Positions 22,733 through 34,630 are shown, counted from the first letter of the stretch. The stretch is 64,000 nt of DNA from Parelaphostrongylus tenuis (GCA_019055375.1 JAHQIW010004526.1:34369-98368); one strand, 5' to 3'. Notes: a model not told the origin generated them from the sequence alone. A program made the numbers and translations.

Positions 22733-22842
22733 AATCATTTTTGAGCCACGAATGTCATGTGGTCTGTTAAAGATGGGCTGACTTCCAGAGGCCGGTACAC
22801 GTGTTTCGAACTTACGATCTCGTCAGTTGGGCAGAGCTTGTA
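22733..22842 (+). repeat. Solo end of the foldback repeat
   Basis: Matches the left arm start of the foldback element at 38,271-38,361: TTTTGAGCCACGAATGTCA, ACACGTGTTTCGAACTTACG and ATCTCGTCAGTTGGGCAG. Only about 110 bp is present, directly abutting a mariner 3' end at 22,843. Confidence 0.75.
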
Positions 22843-22945
22843 GAAATGAGTTAAGGCTGATGGTGCATACCTTGATTAGTGTTGTTAAGCAATTTTTGCT
22901 ATCTCTTGTGGATAAATCTGGTGTTCATTGTTTTGATTCCAGTAA
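22843..22945 (+). repeat. mariner element 3' end
   Basis: GAGCTTGTAGAAATGAGTTA through GATAAATCTGGTGTTCATTG aligns with the minus strand of 14,388-14,500 at about 85%. In the transposase register it reads as the closing residues of a mariner C-terminus (ADGAYLD, then stop) and 3' untranslated sequence. Confidence 0.6.
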
Positions 22946-25439
22946 TTTATCAGCAGATGCGAACTTCAGTGTCCCTGTCTCTGACAGATGCGCTTCTCCT
23001 ATTTGAAATTGTAAACAAGTTGATCGGTCTAGTAAGTGGTTGTCGTTATGATAGAAAAAAAACCTTCGTATCAGCTCACAAGATGCTCGCTACCACATGA
23101 ACTTTATAAATCACCTTTTTTAAACTGGTTTATTATTTAATCAAAATGTTCCCCCTGGATATTCTTGCAGTCATCTAACATCTTAACAAATGCAGAATCA
23201 AAATCCATTCAATTTAAGAAAAAGCTGTGCTCTCAGTATATTCTTACTCAATTATTTACAACAAACCTCCTTACATGAGTCTTTCTTTAAGCGCTTTGAT
23301 AATGCATATTTACGACCAAACTACTCTGAATAAGATCGTTCATATATCATAGCGAAAAACTCTCAATAAGCATTAAATTAAATCTTTATATTTCGCGTGG
23401 TTAACGTGTCAGTGACGCGGCTTTGCGGGCAACACTTTTCATATTACGCCTAAATTTTGTTTGATAAGCGTTACTTCGCTCTATCGCCAAAGATTGCATT
23501 GCATGTGTGGCCCATCTACTGGTGTAATTCTACATGAGTAGCCGCCCTCATGTATGTCAACAAAACGGTAAATTTTTATTCTCAAATTTCATTCATGAGT
23601 GTGAAGTTAATTGAGGTTCACTTAGGCCTTAACAAGAGCGATGTGTCAGCGTGACGCTAAGAATCACGCAAAAGCTCTTGTACGAAGAGCCGTCCCACCG
23701 TAATCGCACCAAAAGAAGGCGAAACATCTAGTGGAGAAGGAAAACATGGCAACAAGCATGCTTTTCCAAAGCTACAAAAGTGAGTTTATTGACAGGACAT
23801 TAGACATTTCATCCTTACTTTTTCACACGGTCTATGCGTCGATAACTGATGTTCTCTTCTGCATCTTTACGTTTGTGAGTGAGTCATCACAAGCACTGAT
23901 ACTATTTTTTTTCTATTTTTCGTTATTCATGTAGTCTTCAAGTGAGAAACGTAGAAAAATTGAGGCGATGATTGAAATTTCACGGAGACCGTCTCTAATT
24001 ATCTAAGCTCTGATTCCTTTCATTACTATATCTTCTTGGTAAAACATTTTTCTTAATAAATCTGTTCTATGAAAGCAAACTGTAGTCGATCTCTTAGTGA
24101 AGATCGTGCATTTGCCAACGTGTTCCCGAGCTTAGTTAGACGAAAATATGCAAGTCTCAAACTCTCACTTTTTGAATGCGCATAATCTTTTTGTCCACGT
24201 CATTTTCTGACGATTGAAGTCTTCAGAACTGCCATGACATTTTTACAAGCTCTCCAAATGACGCTCTGAACGTCTTTGCACCTCCTTTCTGCTCTTTATG
24301 ATAAATGCTATTGGCTGCTTTTTGTGGACGGTAAAAATCATTTTGATCCTCGGCTGAGCACCCCGCTGTACGTTTGCGAAGATTAGTGCACGCTCCAAAA
24401 AAATTCCATTTCATATAGACTTCAAAGAAGCACCATCTCTAGCAAATAATGCAATATCACTAAGAAGACTTCTGTATGAATAATCTTGTCAAAATGAACT
24501 CCAATTCTTTTTGGAACGCACAATTTCCAAGGGCAAAGCGATGATTCTGCAAAAAAGGGAGTATATTTCCAAGTGCTATTAAACATATTTTCTTATTTTG
24601 TTCATATTTTTGTAGTCAGCCAATAGTTTGAAAATTTCTGATTTCAACACCAGTCTTGTTTTATGTATAAAACTTTTATAGTACGATTCCTTAATGAAAA
24701 AAGATAACCTTTTGCAATCGGAGTTCCATATTTCAATTTTACGCTTAGAAGAACACCAAATTGTCTTTGAAATCCTTGTCCTTGAATAATATTCCTGTCA
24801 CATGCTATCGAATTCCGAGGAATCGTTCCTGAGTCCTTGTCCCTTCCAGAAAAGAGCTTTTTCACTAGAAAAGTCATTTGATAGCTTGGAAAATGAAGAT
24901 TTTAGTGCCAAGTACGGCTTCTGGGAAAGACAATTTCTAATTGTGCCATTGCCAGAAAGGTAACATCTTGCTTTCACAGCAGTCAGCCCCCACCCTTTCA
25001 ACCTCAATGCGAATTTACTATGGCTCATGGTAGGATTTTGATTCTACAAAACGCCTCGTAACTACAGAAAGGCACGCTTGATTTTTTTCAGAGAAATTTC
25101 TGTAAACACGAAGCTAGTCCAAAGAGCGCCCAGTTGTCTTAGAAATCCTCAATTTTCAATACGAAGGCTACACCTCTGAGAAAACGCATTCCCAACTCTT
25201 CGAAAAAATGCACGTTTCTAAGTCATGTTTTACATAATGCTATTATTATAGACGACTTACTCAATATATTTCTGCGGCAATCAACCATTTGTCATATCAT
25301 ATTTAGACACTTTATTGATCCATCTTCACAGCTTTTTTTTCTATGTGGTTATACCAGCAACTTCTAACATTCACTTCGTTTTTCGTCTTCTTCATCGTCG
25401 TAGATGGTCAGGCGAGCGTCCTTGCAATCTTGAGGATAG
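22946..25439. other. No gene seen
   Basis: Long single-copy stretch with only short unrecognised frames (for example minus 24,644-25,028). No repeat or RNA gene was identified. Confidence 0.4.
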
Positions 25440-25560
25440 TCTTGCTATAGCGCCCCATAAGGCGTTGTTGTTGACTGTCGGAGAGGGTTGAGGTATGGCG
25501 CTCGGCTCCATGTGCGCCGCGACCAGCATCACAGCCACTCGGTCACGGCGCCGCCATTTA
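25440..25560 (-). repeat. S2 SINE, minus strand
   Basis: On the minus strand it reads GGCGCCGTGACCGAGTGGCT, GGCGCACATGGAGC, then GACAGTCAACAACAACGCC. This is the S2 head and early body and the cleanest S2 head in the window. Confidence 0.8.
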
Positions 25561-25600
25561 TCATAACAACATCAAACAAAATAATTGATTTGTACATTGT

Positions 25601-25767
25601 ACATTATTTATATTTGAAAGATATGATGCTCAGCGAATCCCTAGAGCGAGGAGGACCCACTGGGCTACTCTTGCACGCGATAGGGAAAAATGGAAGAGTT
25701 GCTGGTATCCGCTCGAGTCACTCGACGATCAACGGGACGACAGGTGATACAGGTGATACATTATTTA
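25601..25767 (+). mobile_element. 5'-truncated RTE insertion with 10-bp target duplication
   Basis: ACATTATTTA occurs at 25,601-25,610 and again at 25,758-25,767. Between them lies the 3' end of the same RTE family as 55,921-57,311, starting inside the ORF at 25,616. The reading frame at 25,619-25,747 is open for 42 codons (RYDAQRIPRARRTHWATLAR, then EKWKSCWYPLESLDDQRDDR) and ends in TGA. It therefore preserves the family C-terminus, which the longer copy has lost by frameshift. The 3' end is the short repeat GGTGATACAGGTGATAC. Severe 5' truncation is normal for LINE retrotransposition. Confidence 0.9.
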
Positions 25768-25794
25768 ACCATTTTGTGCATTCTAATACAATTA

Positions 25795-25870
25795 AGGGGG
25801 CGCCGTGGCCGAGTGACTGTGATGCTCGTTGCGACGCGCGTTGTGGTGAAGGTTCAGCGGCCTTGTTGTT
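25795..25870 (+). repeat. S2 SINE head, plus strand
   Basis: GGGGGCGCCGTGGCCGAGTG followed by the TGTGATGCTCGTTGCGACGC run typical of S2; the body is lost. With 25,440-25,560 it flanks the truncated RTE copy in inverted orientation. Confidence 0.7.
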
Positions 25871-26098
25871 TTGATCAGCTGCCAACTTGTGTCTCTCAAC
25901 GGACATGAGCGCGAAGTTCAAATTCTTTATATGGGTTATACCAAACAACCTACAATATACATGTATCGCTATAAAAAGAACGCAAGAATAATATAATATA
26001 TGATAATACTTGATTACGACATATCGTTATGCGAACATATGACTAAGTTAATGTGAGTGACGATTAATGAGAAGTATCGTCATATGTCGATACTATGA

Positions 26099-26190
26099 AT
26101 GTTATTATGACTGACAGTGTTATTATAAGTGTTGTTATTGTAGCTGACGGTGTTATAGTAAGTGATGATGCTATTGTCGCTGACGGAGCA
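26099..26190 (+). repeat. Degenerate tandem repeat, period about 37 bp
   Basis: Two and a half units, each with a TTATTGTAGCTGACGG-like core followed by TGTTATAGTAAGTGATG. Confidence 0.6.
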
Positions 26191-26199
26191 TGACTAGGC

Positions 26200-26367
26200 G
26201 GCGGAGCTCGTTTCGGTTGTTATGCTTGCTCCGAATTAACAAGCCAACGGTGGGATCTAGTGGGTGAATATTCAGTGTTAGCAGTGGGATCACTACTGAT
26301 TATATATGGGCAGAATCCCTAAACCGCGGGGGTGGGCCGAGCATAGCCTAAGTGAGGTTGCTCCGCC
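26200..26367. other. GC-rich segment bounded by an 8-bp inverted repeat
   Basis: GGCGGAGC at 26,200-26,207 and GCTCCGCC at 26,360-26,367 enclose unusually GC-rich sequence with AACCGCGGGGGTGGGCC near the middle. No protein frame. It could be a small MITE or a structured RNA; I cannot assign it. Confidence 0.35.
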
Positions 26368-26744
26368 ACGGAAGCGCTATGTTCCGCTCACAATTTTTTG
26401 ACTTCATTTGACACTTGCTGTATGAACGCAACCTTATGATAGCAGTTACTTACACGATAACGAAATTGCGTCGAGAGAGCAATGATGGATCAATTATGAT
26501 TTAAGATAAGGTGGTCCGGATGAAGTCAAGCGACCGTTCGAATAATGCTCCACGATCGAACTGACTGTTGAGGTTGGTGACAGCTGCCCTTGCCACTTGG
26601 ACTATTTTCTGTCTAAGGTCCTCGAACCTCTGCGACACCACTTGCTCTCTAGAGCCATGGACCATCTGCGTTGCCTAAATTATCATGTAATCCCGAAAAG
26701 ATAGCAAAACTCCTTTGGGAGGTTTACCATACGCGTGGAACCGT

Positions 26745-26920
26745 GCTCAACCCACTAACTTTTTCTGGCAGTCAGCAACAGCGCCGTATGGGACGCCACA
26801 GCCAAGCTATCCGCCAGATTGCAAGGAGACTCGGTCAACCAATACTTCACGCCGTTCAAGAAGAAGACGAAGATCGGTTTGAATATTGGAAGTACTGGGA
26901 TCGGCACAGTAAAAAAAAAG
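26745..26920 (+). repeat. S2 SINE body and 3' end
   Basis: CAGTCAGCAACAGCGCCGTA, GACGCCACAGCC, AGGAGACTCGGTCAACC and AAGTACTGGGATCGG follow the order of 2,160-2,300, ending in an A-run. The head is absent. The open frames crossing it (26,671-27,070) are by-products. Confidence 0.75.
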
Positions 26921-27769
26921 ACCATTGTGATGATGGATCAAATAAAGTGCTATGTCAAATACAAAGAACATTCCTCTTACCTTAAAAACCTATCTGTGAC
27001 CATTATAGACTATAACGTACAATATGATACTCATACCTACAATATACAATTCCTATGTGAATTACCTTAGAAGTACAGTTTAAAGGAAAAGTATGAAATC
27101 ATTCTAATCACATTCACTTCCTACAATGTTACATCTCGTAAAAACTTCCCTGATTTTTTTGGGGCTCAAACACGTTATCGAACTTCTGCGAACATCCGGT
27201 AGCATTCAGGAGGACGCCTACGTCGTCGTGGTATGGTTAATGGTTCTTTGAGAACGCAGCTGGATGTCGGCCGAATAGGAGCGTCGAACTCTATATAGTC
27301 ACTGCAAACGTCTATCTTGAGCTATTTGAGTTTATTTTTTTTGTTTGTTTTTGTTTTTTTGCGGGGTTTCAAAAACAGTCGATCTTTTGATTTATTTGAG
27401 TTTAATTTTACGCAGAAAGTCGTGGTAGACTCGCGATGCATACATATTATCGGTGATTTCTCAAGCTCTCGCCTACTGATTCATGGCTGAGCCGTGCAAT
27501 GTAAAACCATTCTACCGTCTCTTTTAGCCATTCATCTAAGCACTGTTACACCACTTTGGTTCTGCACCTCTTTCCATCCATTCCTGCTCACATTCTCTTG
27601 CACGGATTTTTCTGGCAAACCTTTGCCTTCTTCTTACAGGTCCCGATCAAAAAGTGCTTCTTAAATAGAGCCTAGCTAGGGAAATATTCGTATACAAGTT
27701 GTCTGTAAAGGGACATCTCCCATCATTTAGCAAACTGTCGTTAGATTCATCACAACACCGTCTCTAAGA
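26921..27769. other. No gene seen
   Basis: Includes a T-rich run at 27,335-27,362. Only short frames. Confidence 0.45.
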
Positions 27770-28505
27770 CGCTCGCCTGGTCTAGGATTAGTGCCCGCGC
27801 CTGCGTAAATGATAGCCTTGAAGGTGTACCCTCTTTCACCACAGATTTTGGTACTGACGTAGAGAATAAGGCTCTTCCCTTGAGCCGAGTCGCACCATCG
27901 ACTCATCAACGCCTGCGATGCGTTTTGTCTTATATGCGTCCTTGTGATTCTTGATGACGAGTTCAGCGACATAGCCTGTAAAAGGTGTCCTATGTAGCTG
28001 TAATACACTCTATCTGCCAGATATAAGTGAATCACGACATACAAAAATCAAGCTCTCACCATGATATCTGGTCCCAAATTGGAGTCATGGATAGGTGAGT
28101 GTTTGCTTCAGTAATATTTGAGTTCGGGCAGTTGCAGTGCACTCATGTTAAGCCACAGGCCAATGATTTTCTTCAGTCCATCAGTCGTCGTCTTTTCTTA
28201 CACCTCGTTTTTTCTGCTTGCTATAGATGGTCCTCTAATTGATAATCATTTCTCAAACATCCGCATGATCAGTTAGTAGAAAGAGACTGGCTCGTTGCAG
28301 TAGCGTATGACGTCGCTCTGAAGACCTATCCCTAGTTCGCTGAAGTGGGTGGGAATATTGGGCGACCAAAGATTTGGCTGCCAACTATTCGCTACACCCA
28401 CTGCACTAGTATTAGCATGGACATTCTTGTAATTGACTATCTAAGTCGTTTTCCCCAAAAAACCACACACTGTTGTTTGCAGTGGTCAAAAGAAGTTACT
28501 CACAA
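27770..28505 (-). pseudogene. Third copy of the 1,065-1,790 block
   Basis: About 85% identical by eye to both 1,065-1,790 and 47,460-48,150, same orientation, but without the flanking material of the large duplication. It keeps the longest exon-like frame: minus 28,440-28,276, reading AVGVANSWQPNLWSPNIPTH, then FSELGIGLQSDVIRYCNEPV, to a stop at 28,273. Further open stretches are separated by GTGAGA and CTGGCAG splice-like sites. Protein unknown. Confidence 0.55.
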
Positions 28506-30800
28506 TACTAGATCAAAGCATCACAGATCATAGATTCAACCATTTTCCTACATCCTTCATCGAAGTCTTCGTATTTACATGAGGATCCTTTCTATATTAC
28601 TCCTAAAGATCTCTTTGCCTCAGATGTAAACTTCGTTTGATCCTTTCGCGACGGAATAAATTCATCTGGATACATGATTCTGGAGACCTTTCTCGCTGGA
28701 AAAACCTTAACCTAACCTTCTCACAGTCAGTCGAGAACTCAAATCTCGATGATTTCAACAGACTGTTTGACTTAAAAAGTGCTCTTTTATTGCAATATAG
28801 CAGCGAAAATACCATCATGTTCCACACTCAATTCGGCTTGTATTTTCGCTTGAGGTCTGTTAGTGGATGATTACTAGTGGTCGCTCAATAGCTTAAATCA
28901 TGACAGCCTTGGGAAAAAATGGTTTTTGGAAAGATTCACCTAGATCAACATTTTTGGCCAAAATTGACTTTCGAAAAGGTTTACGTAGTTCTCTGATGAG
29001 TAAAAAGATTATCACGTTTTACACTTAAAGTAGCTAGTTTGCCTATTTAATACTAAGGCGGATTTATTTGGCAATGCAAAACAATAAATGTTATATTTAT
29101 GTTACGGTACAGCAAAGTCTGTTCTACAATTTTGATACAAAAAACCTAGAAACCAGTTGAATTGGTGAAAAATTCCATATGATTAACGAAAACCGCGCGC
29201 CTCATGAACGATACACTCTTTCGGGATTGTAGTTGGAATCGCTGCGCACAGCTAAATCTTTAGAGGTTTTTTTCTTTTTGTTTTCTGTATCAGTTGTAGA
29301 AGAGCCATGTTTTATCGCTATATTGGTAGAAACTTTTATCTGTTTCACTACGTGAACTCGTCATAATGTTCAAGCGATGAGCTACTTACTCCAAATACGA
29401 CTTGTGGTCTTTTTGCTCTACGAGAGCTCCATATGAGCCTTTTTGGAGAAAAATAGCATCAAAGTTGCTAAGATTTGGAGCTATTGATCGACTGCCAGTA
29501 ATTTAGCACAAATCTACCCAACCGAGTCGAGCAAACAAAGAAAAATGAGTGTGAAATATAATATAGTATTGTTTTGCTTGCTACAACACAAGTGAAATAG
29601 CTTTTATAAACCAGACACATAATTGGAATCGTCGAGATCTGAGCTTTCGAATGAGAACTAAAAGTTTGAAGAAAAAGTTTTTGTAAGAGAGGAAAGGCTC
29701 CAAGAATTAGCGTATCCAGTTGAACATATTTCATCTCCAAAAGCTCAACGTTGATATATCGAATTTCCATAAGAATTTTGAGTCCTTTACGTTTTCTCTA
29801 CCCTGTTTGAGTTTCTTGGGAAAACGCGTTTTTTCGGTTTCCGTTAGAGTTTCGGCACTCTTTCGGTAGCGTGAATTTCGAGAAATTCAAGAGCGTATTT
29901 TTTTTTCTTGAAATGGCCTTATGACTCGCCTGTCGCCATAGAAATAATCTTATGTTTCACAATTCTGCACTGTTGGTCGCACAGGGTTTCTTTTTCTAGG
30001 CTTTCACTAACTATTTGATAGCTTAAGTGCTCAGAATTTCTATGGCGAACATAGCTTTGTAAAAAAAAGTTTTCACTGCGCTCGCTCTAGTGACCAAAGC
30101 AAAATTGAATTTCACACTCGGCGCGCACTCCTTGTTCGGATGCGTGGATGGGATTTCGCAAAGTGGCCCTAATCTGCCGCTATTCTTGCAGCACGTCGAT
30201 TATCTGAGAAACACAGTGTTCTTTCGGCTGCTACAGTACAAAGAGAAGTATCTCAAAAGGACAGTTACCAATGATATCATCATATAAGTCACTAAACGAA
30301 TGTTGAAAATTTAGTGGAAACGATTTGCTCAGAGAGAAACGTCTGGGTGTGAAATAGAATTTTAGCTTTACTATCGAAGTGCATCAGAACCTTTCGTTAC
30401 CATGAATCTCAACAATCAAAAATGTGCTTGGATTCCAAATAAAGCTTCTTAGTGCGTTGTTACAGCCAAAAGAATATCAGATTTCTCACTCGGCGCGCAT
30501 TACTTGACGGTTAGGATATGGGAGTTGTCTAGCATCGATCGCGCAGTGCAACCACGTGTGGCAGCGTATGAAATGCTTTTTGGAAAACCAAATACAACGT
30601 TAGATTATCGAGATTTGTGCTATAGAATGATTACAAGATTTTCAGAGGAAAAGCTTTGTTTAGTGGAGAATGCATGAGCTTAAAAAATTTTTGTTATTAT
30701 TACGACATCATATAAAGACTATTCAAGAAACACGGTATACCATTCAAATTCTCGAGACCAAAACTATTGACTGGTTATCAAAGCTCTTGATAAAAGCGAA
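28506..30800. repeat. Diverged, partly inverted relatives of the duplicated block
   Basis: Scattered matches rather than one alignment. 30,450-30,600 is the reverse complement of the 4,070-4,180 part of the internal repeat (GTTACAGCCAAAAGAATATC, then GATCGCGCAGTGCAA). 28,780-28,860 resembles 13,110-13,180, and 30,610-30,740 resembles parts of 9,570-9,680. No gene is recognised. Confidence 0.45.
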
Positions 30801-31929
30801 AAATCTGTTTTTAGAAGGTTCCGAAAATGGCTGATAGGTAGGAGTACTCATGTGCGCGTCATCAAGTCCAAATGTAGTTTCAAAATTACCAAAATGCCTA
30901 CTCCTCATAATTTTAATAAGTCCGAGTCACAATCCTGTGGAACATTGAAGGCACGATTTCTCGGTTTCACCAGCCCTATCGACCTCTCTTCTTTTTAGTG
31001 TACAAAGCTGCTTGCACTTTTTCTTGTCGCCTGTTCGCTGTGCTGAAAGAGGCGGAGAGTAGATTAGAGTCATTAGAGTTAAATCTTATATAACTTGGCC
31101 ATAAGAGTCTTTATTTCCCTGCTAGTCAACTCATGCTCAAATATCACATAATGTTAGTGAAATAACATTACAACTATATCGACGTAACAGTTTTATGTAT
31201 TTACAAACAATATGTCTACTAACATCATTACGTAAGGATAATATAGGACAAACATGGCAAACAATAAAGAGTGTAAGCAGATTGATTACGCATTGAAGGG
31301 TACAACCACTATATCTACATAGGTGAAGGAAAGCATAGTTTGCTAATTTTTGGATCGCGAAAAAGCTAACAAATGGCACATCAAATCCACCATTCCTAAG
31401 GCTTGCTTATGCAGGTGCCCACAGTTTATGAGTTTCTTGTAAGGGTGTCAAGTCATACGTAGAATGCACTGGATTCGCTTTTCAACTTTTCTGTGCATAA
31501 GTGCAAAAAAAATTTTTCAGTACTTTGAAGGTGGCGCAAAGAAAAGAATGATTCCCTCAAAGTAAGCCATTAATAAGAATGTGACTCCTATATAGCTCAT
31601 GTTGACCACTCGGAACGAAACATGAAAGCAGAAATGGTAGAACGGGAAAGATTGGTATGGAACTTTTCGTTGAGTTCCATATTATATTAGTGTTATAGTA
31701 ATAAATCCGTCTTCATTCACTGTAGCGGACAAAGGTGCATAAGACCTGCAGATCCTGACCGCATTTCTTAGAACTGAATCCGTTATGTGCTGCTTCTAGC
31801 ACCTTATTCTGCCAGTATCGAGATATATCTTCATGGAAAAACCTTCTACAGCCACCCTTCACAATCAGCTTAGTCAGTTGTTTTGCAAAAGAATCGACTT
31901 CAAATCCCTACTCTGTTCGAGCAACTACC
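30801..31929. other. No gene seen
   Basis: Single-copy AT-rich sequence with short frames only. Confidence 0.45.
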
Positions 31930-32800
31930 TGGTGGTTGTAATGATGCGATCCGTTTAGTACAAGTTGTGAGCCCATTGGCGAGCAGCTCGCAGCTATCGG
32001 TTGAGCTTTCTTTAATCTGACAGTCGTATAAGTAACGGAATCAACATCCTTGTCGTGCACGACCTGTCTTGCTTTCCTTGAGCGATGACAGCAGTTCTCC
32101 TATTTATGGCCGACTTGAATCTTCTCACAGAAGAGATGGATCAGATTCTGTACCAAAACATGCTACCACTGAAGTGTCGAAGAGGAAGCATTTTCCTTTT
32201 GGTGAATATATGGCAAATTTACACATGAGTTCTGCCGTTAGGAGACTACCATGCCTACCGACGGGTCTCCGTCTTCTCGAAAAATGAGTTTCCATGGAAG
32301 AATTGTGCCATGTACAGGCGTCCTATAAGACGGTCGCCGGTCTCGTTTCGTTCCCCCATTTCGAATTTTCTTGCCTGTATTCATTTCCGCTGCGCTAGCC
32401 GTTTCTAACCTGACGTTAAATTCTCTAACAGCAAACTTGTAGAAGGACTTTCGCAGCGGATGATTTTTTCCATGTTGTTTAGAACGCATCTATTTCGCTC
32501 TGATAAGCTGTAGAAGTAGATGAGTAACAGTTGATGATAGTGACTTTTTTGACGCAAAAGTTAGTGAAGAAGGCAAGCCACACGCTTTGAGGACTTCGTG
32601 CATAATGACTAGATAGAAGATGTGTGGGTGAGCAACAAAACCAAAGCGTTCGATATTTTGTGATGGAAACCTCGCTTCACGAATAACGAAGGTTTCGTCA
32701 CCTAATTTCCATCTGTCGGTTTTGCCACTTTTCGTTTCTTGTATGGCGATCGCGGTTGTAGACGGAAGCACTCAGTGTGCGGCGTATCAAGGTGAAAGTT
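31930..32800 (-). pseudogene. LINE (RTE-type) endonuclease domain remnant
   Basis: Minus-strand frames in order: AIAIQETKSGKTDRWKLGDE and FVIREARFPSQNIERFGFVA (32,757-32,560); SFYKFAVREFNVRLETASAA (about 32,450); FLFDTSVVACFGTESDPSLL (about 32,190-32,128). They follow the apurinic-type endonuclease of nematode RTE LINEs: QETK, VIRGxxVPSxNxGGxGFVVHP, SFYKFVVGDFNAxLG, LLDVSVVPSFCSGSDHRLL. Key residues are lost: the DFN aspartate is Glu and the catalytic His of SDH is Pro. The WTWxSPNG segment is missing and frames shift between pieces. The element is dead. Confidence 0.8.
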
Positions 32801-34499
32801 ATTTGCTGGACAAGCTTTTTTTTTTCTTGAAGTTCAGAGGCTAGTTTAGTGAGAACTCCCTCAAGTCTTCATCACATCACAGCGGCTTTTGTAAATCAGA
32901 GGAAAATTACCAATTGTGACTATTGCCTTACCAAAGCGGCGGTCATTTCTGACATGATTTACTCTTAGTTAGTCTTTGAGGGTGGAAACGACGAACTCCT
33001 TACCATTTTGGGTGATTTTGTTGAGAGAGGAAGAGAAACGGTAGGAGACCTTGTGTCCCTCGTTGTACTTCGAAGTTCGACACCCACGAACTCCTCTCAA
33101 CCACCATGAGACGGTAAAAAATTTGGGAGCCTTGCGGAAAATGCACACCATTTACTGCGTAATGACACAAAACCCACCAATTGGTCGAAATGACTTATCA
33201 ATAGCTGTGAGTTTCAAAGGTGCTGGCGCCATATAAGCTAATGCCTGAGTCAATTTTTAATCTCCTTCGTAACAGTATTTGTAATTGAAGATCATTCAGG
33301 CTTAAGAACCAACGATGTGTTTCCAAAACACAGCTGCCGAATCACCTACACAAGATTGAGCGGTGCTTCTTCGAAGGAAACCCGACTCGAACGAGACAAA
33401 AGCAAATACCACACGAAGACGAACAGCTGTGGAGCACGGCTCGGATCAATCGGCCCCGAAAGAAGACAAGGCGTCTTCTACATCAAGATAACAAGCAGCG
33501 GCCGTATGATCGGCGTGAATGTCTTCTCAATGGTCGTGTGCAAGTGCAGCGGCTTAGCCTTCTTTTCATTCTTCTACTTCCACTTTTATTCCTTCTGCTG
33601 GCCTACTAGTAACTTCAAGCGGCCGTAGAGAAGTACGTGTATTGCTCGTTGCGGCTCATTCGGTACTGAAACTGAGATACGTGTTATGAAAAATGAATCT
33701 GATCAATAAAGTGCGAAAAATGTCGGAAAAGACGATAGGGAAGGAAGTGGAGAAGTGCCTAAGTACAAAGGCACAGTGAGAAAAAATCTTGGCAACATCA
33801 GAAACACTGGGAAGTGCAGAAGAAGTTCATGTAACCGTCACTGGTTGCCAAGTCACAATCGCATCAAGGAAAAGAATGTAAGGGAAAGGATCAGAAGAAG
33901 GCGAAAAATATAGGGAACATGAAAGAGTTTAACACAGGCAACCTGCGTTACTTCAAGAAGCATTAAAGGCGGTGTTCAAATGCGTGATCATCTGCCGCAA
34001 TTGAGGAAAAAACAGATTCAAAAAAGTCTGGAACTGTGGTGGATAAGGTGAAACAGAGTATTGGTGGTATACGTAACGCTAAGAAATATGGAAGGTAGTC
34101 TCAAATTAGCATTACTTAGTGGCACACTTCAAATTCCTCATGAGGAAGAAAGGCAGGAAAAGAATCACAAATATTCTATTAGATGTGCTTGTAAAAGACA
34201 AGAAGCATAATAACGACCAGAAGCAGATACTAGGGGATTTGCGAGATGTTAGGAGATGACAAATTCCTTTACGAATGAGATGTTTGCAGAGAAGATTATC
34301 TCGAAGGCATTACTCGTCAAGCAATACCAACGGTCTTAGGTTTGTGTATTTGTCATTAATACAGTTTTACTCTTTAGCAATTCATTAATTCTTATAGCTG
34401 TTTTTCCAGCGTGCAGATCTCAGTACCTCAATACATTCACTTCATTTCCGCCTACTTCTTGAACGTCGTATGAACTGGTTGTGCATGTCTTCCTAAGAT
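32801..34499. other. No gene seen; purine-rich plus strand at 33,700-34,260
   Basis: Frames at 33,051-33,236 and 33,317-33,628 are short and unrecognised. From about 33,700 the plus strand is rich in AAG/GAA with many broken frames; this might be a decayed Lys/Glu-rich coding segment. Confidence 0.4.
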
Positions 34500-34630
34500 G
34501 CCGAATGTGACCTGGCCGTGGCTTCCATAAGGCGTTGGTTGCTGACTGCGGATTTGTGCTCGGAAGTGAGGATTTTGCAGCGTCGAGCCGCAGTAAGCAC
34601 CACAGCCACTCGGCCTCGACTTTATGTCGT
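34500..34630 (-). repeat. S2 SINE, minus strand
   Basis: On the minus strand: GAGGCCGAGTGGCTGTGGTG, then GACTGCTGAC-like and CAGCAACCAACGCCTTATGG, GCCACGGCC. The head and body match S2; the B-box region is decayed. Confidence 0.7.

Noticed and set aside
25488..25874. 128-codon plus frame
   Set aside because: Crosses an antisense S2 SINE, the truncated RTE in the wrong register and an S2 head; a chance open frame.
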